Origin: Anaerolineae bacterium
GTDB lineage: Bacteria; Chloroflexota; Anaerolineae; B4-G1; SLSP01
DNA: 6,388 nucleotides
NCBI GenBank assembly: GCA_016934645.1
Contig: JAFGSL010000340.1
Location: 1-6,388, forward strand
Direction of reading: 5' to 3'
This document shows positions 1 to 6,270 of the stretch, piece after piece (position 1 is the first letter of the stretch; every line of letters starts with the position of its first letter). A program made the translations under genes and the position numbers. A model generated the notes under the pieces. That model was not told the DNA's origin, did not search any database, and saw nothing but the letters and a program-made list of their open reading frames with translations.

Positions 1-1496
1 AGTTCCAGAGCTTCGGCAGCCTGCATGGCGATGGTGGTGCGCGTGCCGCTCAAGTCCACGGAGCTGGTGACGAGGTTCACCGTGCCATCCCCGTTGACGC
101 TGAGGGTGCAGCTCGAACGTCCGCCCCAGTTGCCCCAGTAGGCGTGCGCCACGCCGCGCCCGCGGCGCAACCCGCTATGCGGATCACCTTCCAATGGTGC
201 GTTGTAATGTTCAGAGGCCTGCGCTGCCTTGAGCACTTCGATGCCGCCGATATGGCCGTGTGTCCCGCCATCGACGCGTTCGTCACCCTCGTGAGCGTGG
301 TTGAGCAGGCGGAATTCGATGGGATCCATGCCCAGCTTCTCGGCCATCTCATCGACCAGTGTTTCCACGGCGAAGTTGGCCGGCGTGCCGCCCGGCGCGC
401 GATACGAAGAAACGCGCGGGCCGTTCGTCACCACGTCGTAGCCATCAACCTGCCCGTTGGGGATGACGTAAGGTCCGAACATTACGGTCGCGCCGGAGCC
501 GACCGGCGAGCCGGGATACGCGCCCGCTTCGTAGAATAGTTCGGCCTGCACCGCTGTGATATGTCCATCCCGTTTGGCGCCCATTTTCACACGGAAGACG
601 GCCCCGGAACTCGGCCCGGTCGCCAGAAAGACGTCCGGGCGGGGCATCGTGATCTTGACCGGACGCCGTGCCTTGCGGGCCAACAGCGCCGCGGCGACAT
701 CCACGTAACTGGTGTTTTTTCCGCCGAACGCGCCGCCGACCTCGGTGGGCACGATGCGTACTTTGGACATTGGTAGACTCAGCAGCCAAACGACGTGATC
801 CCGAACGGCAAACGACCCTTGCGTGGTTGTGTGGATAGTGAGAACACCATCTTCGCTCCAGGTGGCAACCGCCGCGTGGCTCTCGATGTAACCCTGATGG
901 ACGGTTGCGGTATGGAATTCACGCTCGACGATGATGTCGGCCTCGGCGAAGCCCTGCGCGGGATCACCCTTGAGTTGCTGGAAATGGCTGGCGACGTTGC
1001 TTGGCTTCTCGCCACGTCCGGCCAACGAGTGCATGCGCATATCGTTGTGGAGGATGGGGGCGTCGTCTTGCATCGCCTCCAGCACATCCGTCACGGCGGG
1101 CAGCACGTCATACTCGACCTCGATGAGCCGGGCGGCTTTTTCGGCTAGGGCCAGCGTGCGCGCGGCGACGGCAGCGACGGCGTGTCCAACGTAGAGAACC
1201 TTGTCACTGGCGAAGGTATTGTCGCGCGCGTACTTGTGCCATGTGTCATTTGCCTCACCCGGAAGGTCCGCCGCCGTGACCACGCCATAGACGCCCGGTA
1301 GCGCCTCGGCGCGGCTTGTGTCGATGGAGAGGATGCGCGCGTGAGCGTGCGGGCTGCGCAGGATAACGCCATAGAGCATCCCCTGCAGGGCGACGTCTGG
1401 CCCGAAGATGGCTTTGCCGGTCATCTTGTCTGCCCCATCATAGCGTAGCAGGCGTTCACCGACGACGTTGAATTGAGCTTTGTCTTGCGCGTTCAT
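1..1496 (-). CDS. Molybdopterin-binding (large) subunit of a xanthine dehydrogenase family molybdenum hydroxylase, partial at the C-terminus
   Basis: This is the catalytic subunit, where the Mo-cytosine-dinucleotide cofactor hydroxylates an unidentified substrate. The frame is open for 498 codons from ATG 1496 to the left edge. Family members usually have about 750-800 residues, so roughly the last third lies outside, including the region of the catalytic glutamate. The N-terminal domain (residues 1-130, with YDGADKMTGKAIFGPDV and RSPHAHARI) is the 'a/b hammerhead' seen in this family. The Mo-binding domain follows: HQGYIES at 200-206, TTTQG at 223-227, VGGAFGGKN at 253-261, the active-site loop SYRAPGG at 364-370, and DEMAEKLGMDPIEFRLLN soon after. 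The loop has Ala-Pro-Gly where form I CO dehydrogenase has Cys-Ser-Phe-Arg, so this is not CoxL of a CO oxidiser. A GAGGTGG stretch 5 nt upstream supports the start, and ATG overlaps the TGA of the 2Fe-2S gene (ATGA). The frame is intact to the edge. The family is certain; the substrate is unknown. Confidence 0.95.
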   Translation of the reverse strand, partial: MNAQDKAQFNVVGERLLRYDGADKMTGKAIFGPDVALQGMLYGVILRSPHAHARILSIDTSRAEALPGVYGVVTAADLPGEANDTWHKYARDNTFASDKVLYVGHAVAAVAARTLALAEKAARLIEVEYDVLPAVTDVLEAMQDDAPILHNDMRMHSLAGRGEKPSNVASHFQQLKGDPAQGFAEADIIVEREFHTATVHQGYIESHAAVATWSEDGVLTIHTTTQGSFAVRDHVVWLLSLPMSKVRIVPTEVGGAFGGKNTSYVDVAAALLARKARRPVKITMPRPDVFLATGPSSGAVFRVKMGAKRDGHITAVQAELFYEAGAYPGSPVGSGATVMFGPYVIPNGQVDGYDVVTNGPRVSSYRAPGGTPANFAVETLVDEMAEKLGMDPIEFRLLNHAHEGDERVDGGTHGHIGGIEVLKAAQASEHYNAPLEGDPHSGLRRGRGVAHAYWGNWGGRSSCTLSVNGDGTVNLVTSSVDLSGTRTTIAMQAAEALE

Positions 1497-1987
1497 GCGT
1501 CCACCTCACATTCGCGGTTCAGTTGGCAGGCCGCTGCTTGCACCGCACGGACGATTTTATCGTAGCCGGTGCAACGGCAGAGATTGCCCGATAGCCACGT
1601 GCGGATTTGCTCCTCGGTGGGATTCGGTTCGCGGTCGAGCAAAGCCTTGGTGGCGATGAGGATGCCCGGCGTGCAGAAGCCACACTGGAAGCCATCGGCA
1701 TCGAGAAAGGCCTGCTGGATGGGGTGCAGGCCATGCCAATCGGCCAGCCCTTCGACGGTGGTGACGGTGCGCCCTTCAATTTCAACACCGAGAACGAGGC
1801 AGGAATTGACCAGTTGTCCATCCAGCAGCACGCTACACGCGCCGCAGTTGCCGTCGTTACAGCCTTCCTTCGTGCCGGTTAGTCCCAGGATGTCGCGCAG
1901 ACATTCCAGCAGGCTTTGCTGTGGTTCGCAGAGAAACTCGACGGGTTCGCCGTTGACGGTCGCGGAAACGAGTGTTTTGTTAGTCAT
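1493..1987 (-). CDS. [2Fe-2S] small subunit of the molybdenum hydroxylase
   Basis: The protein has 164 residues, the normal length for the CoxS/HcrC/NdhS type. It passes electrons from the Mo site to FAD through two [2Fe-2S] clusters. The N-terminal plant-ferredoxin-like domain has C43, C48, C51 and C63 (EGCNDGNCGAC and NSC). The C-terminal helical domain has C102, C105, C137 and C139 (QCGFCTPG and NLCRCTGY). All eight cluster ligands are therefore present, as is Q101 before C102, a residue conserved in the family near the cofactor. A longer frame runs upstream to 2173, but it overlaps the FAD gene and is not conserved-looking. The chosen ATG has AAAGGAG 9 nt upstream and gives a standard N-terminus. 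The start overlaps the end of the FAD gene by 8 nt, and the stop overlaps the next ATG by 4 nt, which suggests translational coupling and roughly equal synthesis of the three subunits. Confidence 0.96.
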   Translation of the reverse strand: MTNKTLVSATVNGEPVEFLCEPQQSLLECLRDILGLTGTKEGCNDGNCGACSVLLDGQLVNSCLVLGVEIEGRTVTTVEGLADWHGLHPIQQAFLDADGFQCGFCTPGILIATKALLDREPNPTEEQIRTWLSGNLCRCTGYDKIVRAVQAAACQLNRECEVDA

Positions 1988-2864
1988 CGCAGGTTTCTCC
2001 TTTCGCGCGTTGTAACGCCCCTTGTAGTGCGCGCCGGGTGAGGACGCCGACCAGGTGACGGCGCTGCGCCGCTGTGCCCCGCACGTCGCTGATGGGCCGT
2101 GTGGTTTTTTGGGCGATGGCTGCTGCTTCAGCGAAGGTTTCTTCGGTGGGAGCCTTGCCGACGAGCGCCGCACCTGCGGCTTCTACAAACAGCGGTCTCG
2201 GCGCAACCGCGGAGAGAGCGATGCGCGCATTCGTGATGGTCGTGGTATCGTCGCTCAACGCGAACCAAGCGCCCGCGCCGGCCACGGCGATGTCCATTTC
2301 ACCGCGCGGGGTGAATCGCAGGTAGCGCGCGCCGGTGTTTGGCGCGGGGGCGGGGAAATGGATGGAGATCAACAGTTCCCCAGACGTGAGAACGGTCTTA
2401 CCCGGTGCCGTGCAGAAGTCGACTACGGGCACAGTCCGGGTTCCATCCAGCCCGGCAAGCGTCGCCGTTGCGTTGAGAACGATCATCGCTGGGATGGAAT
2501 CACCACTCGGCGCAGCGTTGCAGAGGTTGCCACCGAGCGTGGCACGGCGCTGGATGGCGGCTCCGCCAATGATGGCGGCTGCGTCAATCAGGCCAGGATA
2601 GTGCTGCCGTATGGCGGGGTGATCGCACAGCCACGCGCAGGGGACTGCCGCGCCGATGGTCAGCCCCTCGACGGGATCGAAGGCGATGCGGGTCAATTCG
2701 GGAATGCGTTTGACGTCCACGAGCATCTCCGGCGCGAACAGGCCACGGCGCATCTGCACCAGGAGGTCGGTCCCTCCGGCGAAAGGCCGCGCTCCCCGCG
2801 TCAGGTCTAGCAGCGCTACTGCTTCCCCGACAGATGTGGGTGCTTGATAGGCGAAAGGTTGCAT
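1980..2864 (-). CDS. FAD-binding (medium) subunit of the molybdenum hydroxylase
   Basis: The protein has 294 residues, the usual size for CoxM/NdhF-type subunits. It takes electrons from the iron-sulfur subunit onto FAD and passes them to an acceptor. Visible FAD-site motifs are PFAGGTDLLVQM at residues 27-38 (the AGGT loop) and RRATLGGNLCNAAPSGDSIP at 106-125 (the TxGGN loop). The C-terminal CO_deh_flav_C-type domain includes FTPRGEMDIAVAGAGA near 184-199 and ends in the typical RPISDVRGTAAQRRHLVGVL near 256-275. I see no inserted cysteine motif like the extra [4Fe-4S] loop of 4-hydroxybenzoyl-CoA reductase, so that enzyme is unlikely. The frame could begin at a TTG at 2927, but that would run through the repeat array. 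ATG 2864 has a consensus AAGGAGG 6 nt upstream and matches the usual family start. This is the first gene of the operon and lies 127 bp downstream of the STAND-TPR gene. Confidence 0.95.
   Translation of the reverse strand: MQPFAYQAPTSVGEAVALLDLTRGARPFAGGTDLLVQMRRGLFAPEMLVDVKRIPELTRIAFDPVEGLTIGAAVPCAWLCDHPAIRQHYPGLIDAAAIIGGAAIQRRATLGGNLCNAAPSGDSIPAMIVLNATATLAGLDGTRTVPVVDFCTAPGKTVLTSGELLISIHFPAPAPNTGARYLRFTPRGEMDIAVAGAGAWFALSDDTTTITNARIALSAVAPRPLFVEAAGAALVGKAPTEETFAEAAAIAQKTTRPISDVRGTAAQRRHLVGVLTRRALQGALQRAKGETCDD
1997..2003 (-). promoter_or_regulatory. Ribosome binding site of the 2Fe-2S subunit gene
   Basis: On the minus strand this reads AAAGGAG, 9 nt before ATG 1987. It lies inside the last codons of the FAD subunit gene, as expected for coupled translation. 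It selects the 164-residue form over the 226-residue frame that begins at 2173. Confidence 0.8.
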
Positions 2865-2870
2865 ATAACT

Positions 2871-2877
2871 CCTCCTT
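2871..2877 (-). promoter_or_regulatory. Ribosome binding site of the FAD subunit gene
   Basis: On the minus strand this reads AAGGAGG, a full match to the anti-Shine-Dalgarno core, 6 nt before ATG 2864. It decides the start in favour of 2864 over the TTG at 2927, and it lies just outside the short-repeat array. Confidence 0.85.
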
Positions 2878-2893
2878 ATCGAATTAAAAATGA

Positions 2894-2943
2894 GCGAATC
2901 AGCGAATAAGCGAATGGCGAATGGCAAATGGCAAATGGCGAAT
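2894..2943. repeat. Array of seven GCRAAT units spaced 7-8 nt
   Basis: On the plus strand GCGAAT or GCAAAT occurs at 2894, 2902, 2910, 2917, 2924, 2931 and 2938. The spacings are 8, 8, 7, 7, 7 and 7 nt, and the middle units read GCGAATG or GCAAATG. On the transcribed (minus) strand this is a run of ATTYGCC units. It occupies most of the gap between the STAND-TPR gene and the hydroxylase operon and stops before the FAD gene's ribosome binding site. It resembles the low-complexity heptamer repeats reported from cyanobacterial intergenic DNA. No CRISPR-like spacers are present. Confidence 0.85.
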
Positions 2944-2950
2944 TACCGAT

Positions 2951-2985
2951 CCCTACTTTTTATTCCCTACTCCCTACTCCCTGAT
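2951..2985. repeat. CCCTACT heptamer cluster, four GGG runs on the minus strand
   Basis: CCCTACT occurs at 2951, 2965 and 2972, followed by a variant CCCTGAT at 2979; the last three units abut at exactly 7 nt. On the minus strand, the transcript sense of both flanking genes, these give four GGG runs separated by 4, 4 and 11 nt, so the RNA or the single strand could form a G-quadruplex. The cluster begins 6 bp beyond the STAND-TPR stop codon and lies next to the unrelated GCRAAT array. Confidence 0.8.
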
Positions 2986-2991
2986 TACTAA

Positions 2992-5900
2992 TTACCCCAC
3001 CACCAACGCCTGGAATTTCTTGTTGCCCCGGACGTACTCGAAGTCCGCGTCACGTTGCGCCAGGATGCGGTAGCGGGGATTGAGCTGCATGGCCTTTTCC
3101 AGCCAGGTGCAGGCGACGCTGGCGTTGTTCATCAGCCCGGCAGCGCAGGCGGCGTTGTAGTAGGCGGTAGCGTACTGTGGATCGGCGATGACAGCCAGCC
3201 GGTATTCGGCGATGGCCTGCGTGTGCTTGCCCAAATGCACGTAGCACAGGCCACGGTTGTTGTAGGCTACGGCGTAGTTAGGATCGAGCGTGACGGCCTG
3301 GGTGTAATCTTCCAGGGCGCGCTCGTACTGCTGTAACCGGCTGTATACCTGCCCACGATAGTTGTAAGCGATGGCGCTTTCGGGGTCGAGCGCGATAGCC
3401 TGGTTGTAATCACCGATGGCGTGCTGGTACTCCTCTTGGGCCGCGTAGGTCAGGCCACGGTTGAGGTATGCATCGGTATACGCGGGATCGTGCTGGATAG
3501 CCTGATCGTAATCGGCGATGGCCTGCGCGTAGTCTTTGGCTTTGTAGCGGACATTGCCACGGCTATTGTAGATCAAAGGATCTTCGGGACGGAGGGCGAG
3601 TGCCTGATCGTAGTCGGTGAGCGCCTGATCGAAGGCGTTCTGGCGCGCGTAGACCAGCCCCCGGTTGTAGTAAGCATCCACATAGTGTGGGTCTACGTGT
3701 AGCGGATCGAGGGTGATGACCTCGCTGAAGTCGGCGATAGCATCCGCGTAGTGCTGCTGCTTCGCGTGAGCCAGACCGCGGTTGTAGTAAGCCGGAACAT
3801 ATGTTGAATCGAGCTCCAACGCCTTGTTGTACTCTTGGATAGCCTTGTCATATTCCCCCATATTGAGGTATATGGCGGCGCGATGGTGATAGTCGGCAGC
3901 CTGAATGCCGAGAGCGGGGGGCTGGGGAGATTCTGGTTCCTCTGGCACTTCTGGTGCAGCCGGTTCTTTCGGCGCTTCCGGTTCTTCAGGCAGTGTCAAT
4001 TCTTCTGGTACGGAGGCTTCCTCTGGTGGACCTTCTTCGCCAGTTTGCGGTGTTTCGACAGAGTAGGTTACCTCATCTTTTGGCGTGCCTGAGGTGGGTG
4101 TACCGACCTTGGGTGTGACTGCTTCCATTGGCGTGGTGATGGCTTCCTTGATTGGCGTTGATGTTTCCTTGACAGGAATACGTGGCAACGGAACGGTCTT
4201 AGCCGCCGGCTCCACGTCCGGCGTTGCCGCCTCTTCAAGATCGGCGAGGGGGTCGGCCATTATGTCCGTTGGCGCAGCACTTTCTTGCGTGCCCGGTTCG
4301 GGCATTTCTACGGGTTCTTCGATGACCGTCACTTCGCTCACATCGGGCACGTCCGGAATGGGCGCTATTTCTTCAGGCTGGGGCGTGAATTGTCCCAGCC
4401 GGGTCAGGACGATTGGGCGGATGGCCTGGAGTTCATGCTGTATCGTCTCACCAGCATCTTCACGCTGCGCGCAGGCGTCACAGAATGCGAGAAATACTTT
4501 CCAGTCTTGCTGTTCGAGTGCATGCCATGCCGTGTCGAGGAGATGGCTCCACTCAGCCACGGGATTTCTTGTCAACTGCGCCTGGGCGGCTTCTTGCCAT
4601 GTCGTTGCGATTTCACCGGCTAGTGGATAGTAGACGTGCAAGGCTGCCAAGAAGGTGGTTACGCCTTGCTGGATCGTCTCCGTATCTCTGAGCATTAACC
4701 CGTGATACAGTGCCTCGAGTTTATCGGCGCGCCAGTGTGGATCACGGTAGAGTGTAAGACCGCCAGTGATGGCAGGGCTATCATTCCCGACCTTGCTGTC
4801 TACGGCGCTGCGACTGTGATAATAGTCGTGAAGGTGGATGTGGGCCGCTTGCACGAGCGCGGGCACTTGTTGTTGGGCGAAGGCCAGCAGGCGACGGCGT
4901 AACTCTGGGTGATAGCGGGCATAGTCTGGAGATGACACGATGAGTGGCGATGCCAGCAACCACGCGCTCAGATCGGGATCGGTGCTGTCCGTCACCGTTT
5001 GGACGATCTCGGCATCCAGTCGCCGTGCAACGGCGCATTGAAGGACTGCATCGCGGCGTTGTGGTGGTTCGAGCCATTTGAGATAGCGATCTACCGGCGT
5101 GAGGGCCAGATCTCCGGCGCGCCCACCTTCGGCGCTTGCCAACAGTCGCGCTAATGCCGGTAGCCCGTCAGAGAAGGTCACGATGTCGGTCACGCGATCG
5201 GCGTCGGCAATGCCGCTGGCCGCGAGATAGGCACGAGTGTCTTCCTCGCTGAACGGGGATAGCGTGAAGGTCGCCGTCACTGGGCGGAACGCGGTCCACG
5301 TCTCGTCGAGGGGCCGCACACCCGCCAGAACGAGCCAGATGTTGGCGCGCATCTCGTAGCGGGTGAGTAAGCCTTGCAGCCATCCTTGCAGATGCGGGCC
5401 GAGATACTCCCAATCGTCGAAGCCCATGACGATCGCGCGCACCGTCGCCCAGGCGTTCATATCTTTGACGAAGATCTGGGTCAGCGTTTCAACCGGTGTC
5501 TTGACCAGCGCAATTTTGGCCGGGTTGCCGAAACGCTCAAACAGGTACTTGTTCCACGCTTCAGTCTGCATCTCCTGCGCTTCAGCCACGTCGCCCAGCA
5601 GATCGAAGACCCCGCCCGGCGTGTGGAAATCCTCGGCGACCATACGCGTGCAGGCCATGTATTCCTCGTACCGCTCCTCGAAGGCCGAAAACGGTGTCCC
5701 AGCTTCCGCGAACTGCTGCGCCATCCTGAGCATCGTCTGTAGGATGGTCCGTTCGCGGACGGCGGTGGCTTGCGTTGCGTCGACCTGGACTGTCACGGCG
5801 TTGTGCTCCTCGGCGATGGCGCGAAATTGCGCCAACAGCGCGCTTTTGCCGACGCCATCTGGCCCGTGGAGGGCGAAAATCAGATGAGCGGGCACTTGAT

Positions 5901-6006
5901 ACAAAAAGTTCAAGCGGAACAGTTCCTGTTCACGCTCGCGTCCGATGAAGAGCGAGCCGTGGCGCTGCTCCATAAGTTTCTGCCAGGTGGTGGCTCTGCC
6001 AATCAT
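2992..6006 (-). CDS. STAND-type NTPase with long Pro/Glu/Thr linker and C-terminal tetratricopeptide repeats
   Basis: The protein has 1004 residues and looks like an intracellular signalling or scaffold NTPase; its partners are unknown. I see no signal peptide or membrane segment. The NTPase starts at once with FIGRERE at 20-26. Walker A is GPDGVGKS at 48-55, the Walker B strand is AIVMGFDD at 191-198, a sensor-like LVLAGVRPLD lies at 225-234, and the GxP motif of STAND/AP-type ATPases is SDGLPAL at 279-285. Between the Walker motifs is a segment with FEERYEEY (109-116) that I recall from a family of Chloroflexi and actinobacterial TPR-ATPases. A helical region (about 300-540) follows, then a disordered linker (541-700), eight TPRs (704-980) and a C-terminal tail DADFEYVRGNKKFQAL (986-1001) that often ends TPR proteins. 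No effector domain (nuclease, protease, TIR) is visible. ATG 6006 has GAGGAGG 4 nt upstream. A GTG at 6096 would add 30 residues but has a weaker site. Confidence 0.9.
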   Translation of the reverse strand: MIGRATTWQKLMEQRHGSLFIGREREQELFRLNFLYQVPAHLIFALHGPDGVGKSALLAQFRAIAEEHNAVTVQVDATQATAVRERTILQTMLRMAQQFAEAGTPFSAFEERYEEYMACTRMVAEDFHTPGGVFDLLGDVAEAQEMQTEAWNKYLFERFGNPAKIALVKTPVETLTQIFVKDMNAWATVRAIVMGFDDWEYLGPHLQGWLQGLLTRYEMRANIWLVLAGVRPLDETWTAFRPVTATFTLSPFSEEDTRAYLAASGIADADRVTDIVTFSDGLPALARLLASAEGGRAGDLALTPVDRYLKWLEPPQRRDAVLQCAVARRLDAEIVQTVTDSTDPDLSAWLLASPLIVSSPDYARYHPELRRRLLAFAQQQVPALVQAAHIHLHDYYHSRSAVDSKVGNDSPAITGGLTLYRDPHWRADKLEALYHGLMLRDTETIQQGVTTFLAALHVYYPLAGEIATTWQEAAQAQLTRNPVAEWSHLLDTAWHALEQQDWKVFLAFCDACAQREDAGETIQHELQAIRPIVLTRLGQFTPQPEEIAPIPDVPDVSEVTVIEEPVEMPEPGTQESAAPTDIMADPLADLEEAATPDVEPAAKTVPLPRIPVKETSTPIKEAITTPMEAVTPKVGTPTSGTPKDEVTYSVETPQTGEEGPPEEASVPEELTLPEEPEAPKEPAAPEVPEEPESPQPPALGIQAADYHHRAAIYLNMGEYDKAIQEYNKALELDSTYVPAYYNRGLAHAKQQHYADAIADFSEVITLDPLHVDPHYVDAYYNRGLVYARQNAFDQALTDYDQALALRPEDPLIYNSRGNVRYKAKDYAQAIADYDQAIQHDPAYTDAYLNRGLTYAAQEEYQHAIGDYNQAIALDPESAIAYNYRGQVYSRLQQYERALEDYTQAVTLDPNYAVAYNNRGLCYVHLGKHTQAIAEYRLAVIADPQYATAYYNAACAAGLMNNASVACTWLEKAMQLNPRYRILAQRDADFEYVRGNKKFQALVVG
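3067..3897 (-). repeat. Eight tandem TPR units (102-bp coding period)
   Basis: This part of the STAND-TPR gene encodes residues 704-980. Seven units have exactly 34 residues, with starts at residues 704, 738, 777, 811, 845, 879, 913 and 947. Most begin with AYYNRG-like residues and end in ALDP-like residues, for example AYNNRGLCYVHLGKHTQAI in unit 7. Unit 2 is 39 residues long because of five extra residues in DPLHVDPHYV, which looks like a small internal duplication. Unit 8 is degenerate (AYYNAACAAGLMNN) and acts as the capping repeat. TPR arrays form a superhelix that binds other proteins, so this is probably the sensing or partner-binding end. Confidence 0.92.
3907..4386 (-). other. Region coding for a disordered Thr-Pro and Pro-Glu-rich linker
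   Basis: This encodes residues 541-700 of the STAND-TPR protein. It is strongly acidic and proline-rich and has no predicted fold by eye. The middle part carries six Thr-Pro dipeptides (T617, T625, T631, T636, T641, T652). The last part (about 657-698) is almost entirely Pro, Glu, Ala and Ser, as in EEPEAPKEPAAPEVPEEPES. In the DNA, 3931-4020 shows imperfect repeats of about 9 nt (variants of TCTGGT/CCGGT on the plus strand), consistent with growth by slippage. The linker keeps the NTPase and the TPR array far apart. Confidence 0.8.
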
Positions 6007-6010
6007 ACTT

Positions 6011-6017
6011 CCTCCTC
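6011..6017 (-). promoter_or_regulatory. Ribosome binding site of the STAND-TPR gene
   Basis: On the minus strand this reads GAGGAGG and ends 4 nt before ATG 6006. The match is strong although the spacing is short. It supports the 1004-residue form over initiation at GTG 6096. Confidence 0.75.
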
Positions 6018-6018
6018 T

Positions 6019-6043
6019 GACTATAGTCCGGTAGTCTTTAGTC
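6019..6043. repeat. Three TAGTC words at 7-8 nt spacing, with a 10-bp palindrome
   Basis: TAGTC occurs on the plus strand at 6024, 6032 and 6039. The first copy lies in the perfect palindrome GACTATAGTC (6019-6028), one base upstream of the STAND-TPR ribosome binding site. On the minus strand this reads as AGACTAA, AGACTAC, GGACTAT. It is short and could be a small operator or another low-complexity heptamer cluster; the sequence alone does not decide. Confidence 0.5.
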
Positions 6044-6110
6044 TGGTTGTCGTCACTTTCATTTAACCACTGTGGGCTTATCTTGTGTATATGCACTTCA
6101 ATTGCCTTCT

Positions 6111-6138
6111 AGTTTATCCTGATTGGAAAAACGGGCAA
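6111..6138 (-). promoter_or_regulatory. Weak promoter candidate for the STAND-TPR gene
   Basis: On the minus strand, TTGCCC (6138-6133, 4 of 6 to the -35 consensus) is followed after 16 nt by TAAACT (6116-6111, 4 of 6 to the -10 consensus). This would place transcription start near 6104, about 100 nt before ATG 6006. The site lies in AT-rich DNA and is correctly oriented, but the matches are modest and could be chance. Confidence 0.25.
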
Positions 6139-6270
6139 CTTGTGTCTGTCGGTGTAAAATCTTACTGAAGTGATATCGTCCCTCTGGATAATTTCCCGTT
6201 TCGATGAACGCTAGCCTTCAGCAACGTTGTGTTTTGTTCTGATACGCAACTAAGAGTGAGAATGCAGAAG

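Noticed and set aside
714..720. A AAA AAC slippery heptamer in the zero frame of the molybdopterin subunit gene, with the -1 frame open for about 90 codons to 445
   Set aside because: It encodes the conserved GGKN of the GGAFGGKN motif, and the zero frame continues with clear family motifs. The -1 product has no recognisable features.
144..1148. Plus-strand and alternative minus-strand open frames over the molybdopterin subunit gene
   Set aside because: They are shadows of a GC-rich real gene. Their translations are low in recognisable motifs, while the minus-strand frame from 1496 shows continuous family homology.
1988..2173. N-terminal extension of the 2Fe-2S subunit to 2173
   Set aside because: The extra 62 residues overlap the FAD gene, are basic and motif-free, and a good ribosome binding site precedes ATG 1987.
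2894..2985. CRISPR array
   Set aside because: The repeats are only 6-7 nt and directly adjacent, with no unique spacers of about 30 nt and no cas genes.
2865..2991. Separate promoter or rho-independent terminator in the gap
   Set aside because: I found no GC-rich hairpin with a T run and no paired -35/-10 boxes with acceptable matches. AT-rich words in the array are part of the repeats.
4085..4630. 181-codon plus-strand open frame opposite the STAND-TPR linker, and similar ones at 5363-5887 and 3421-3702
   Set aside because: They are antisense to a long gene with clear domains. The Ser/Gly/Val-rich composition follows from the complement of the Pro/Glu/Thr linker, and no ribosome binding site or domain is evident.
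2992..6006. Calling the STAND-TPR protein an antiphage (AVAST) defence protein
   Set aside because: No effector domain is visible, no other defence gene is present, and the architecture matches general TPR-ATPases of Chloroflexi and actinobacteria.
6007..6096. GTG 6096 as start of the STAND-TPR protein
   Set aside because: No strong ribosome binding site precedes it, whereas GAGGAGG precedes ATG 6006. The added 30 residues show no conserved feature.
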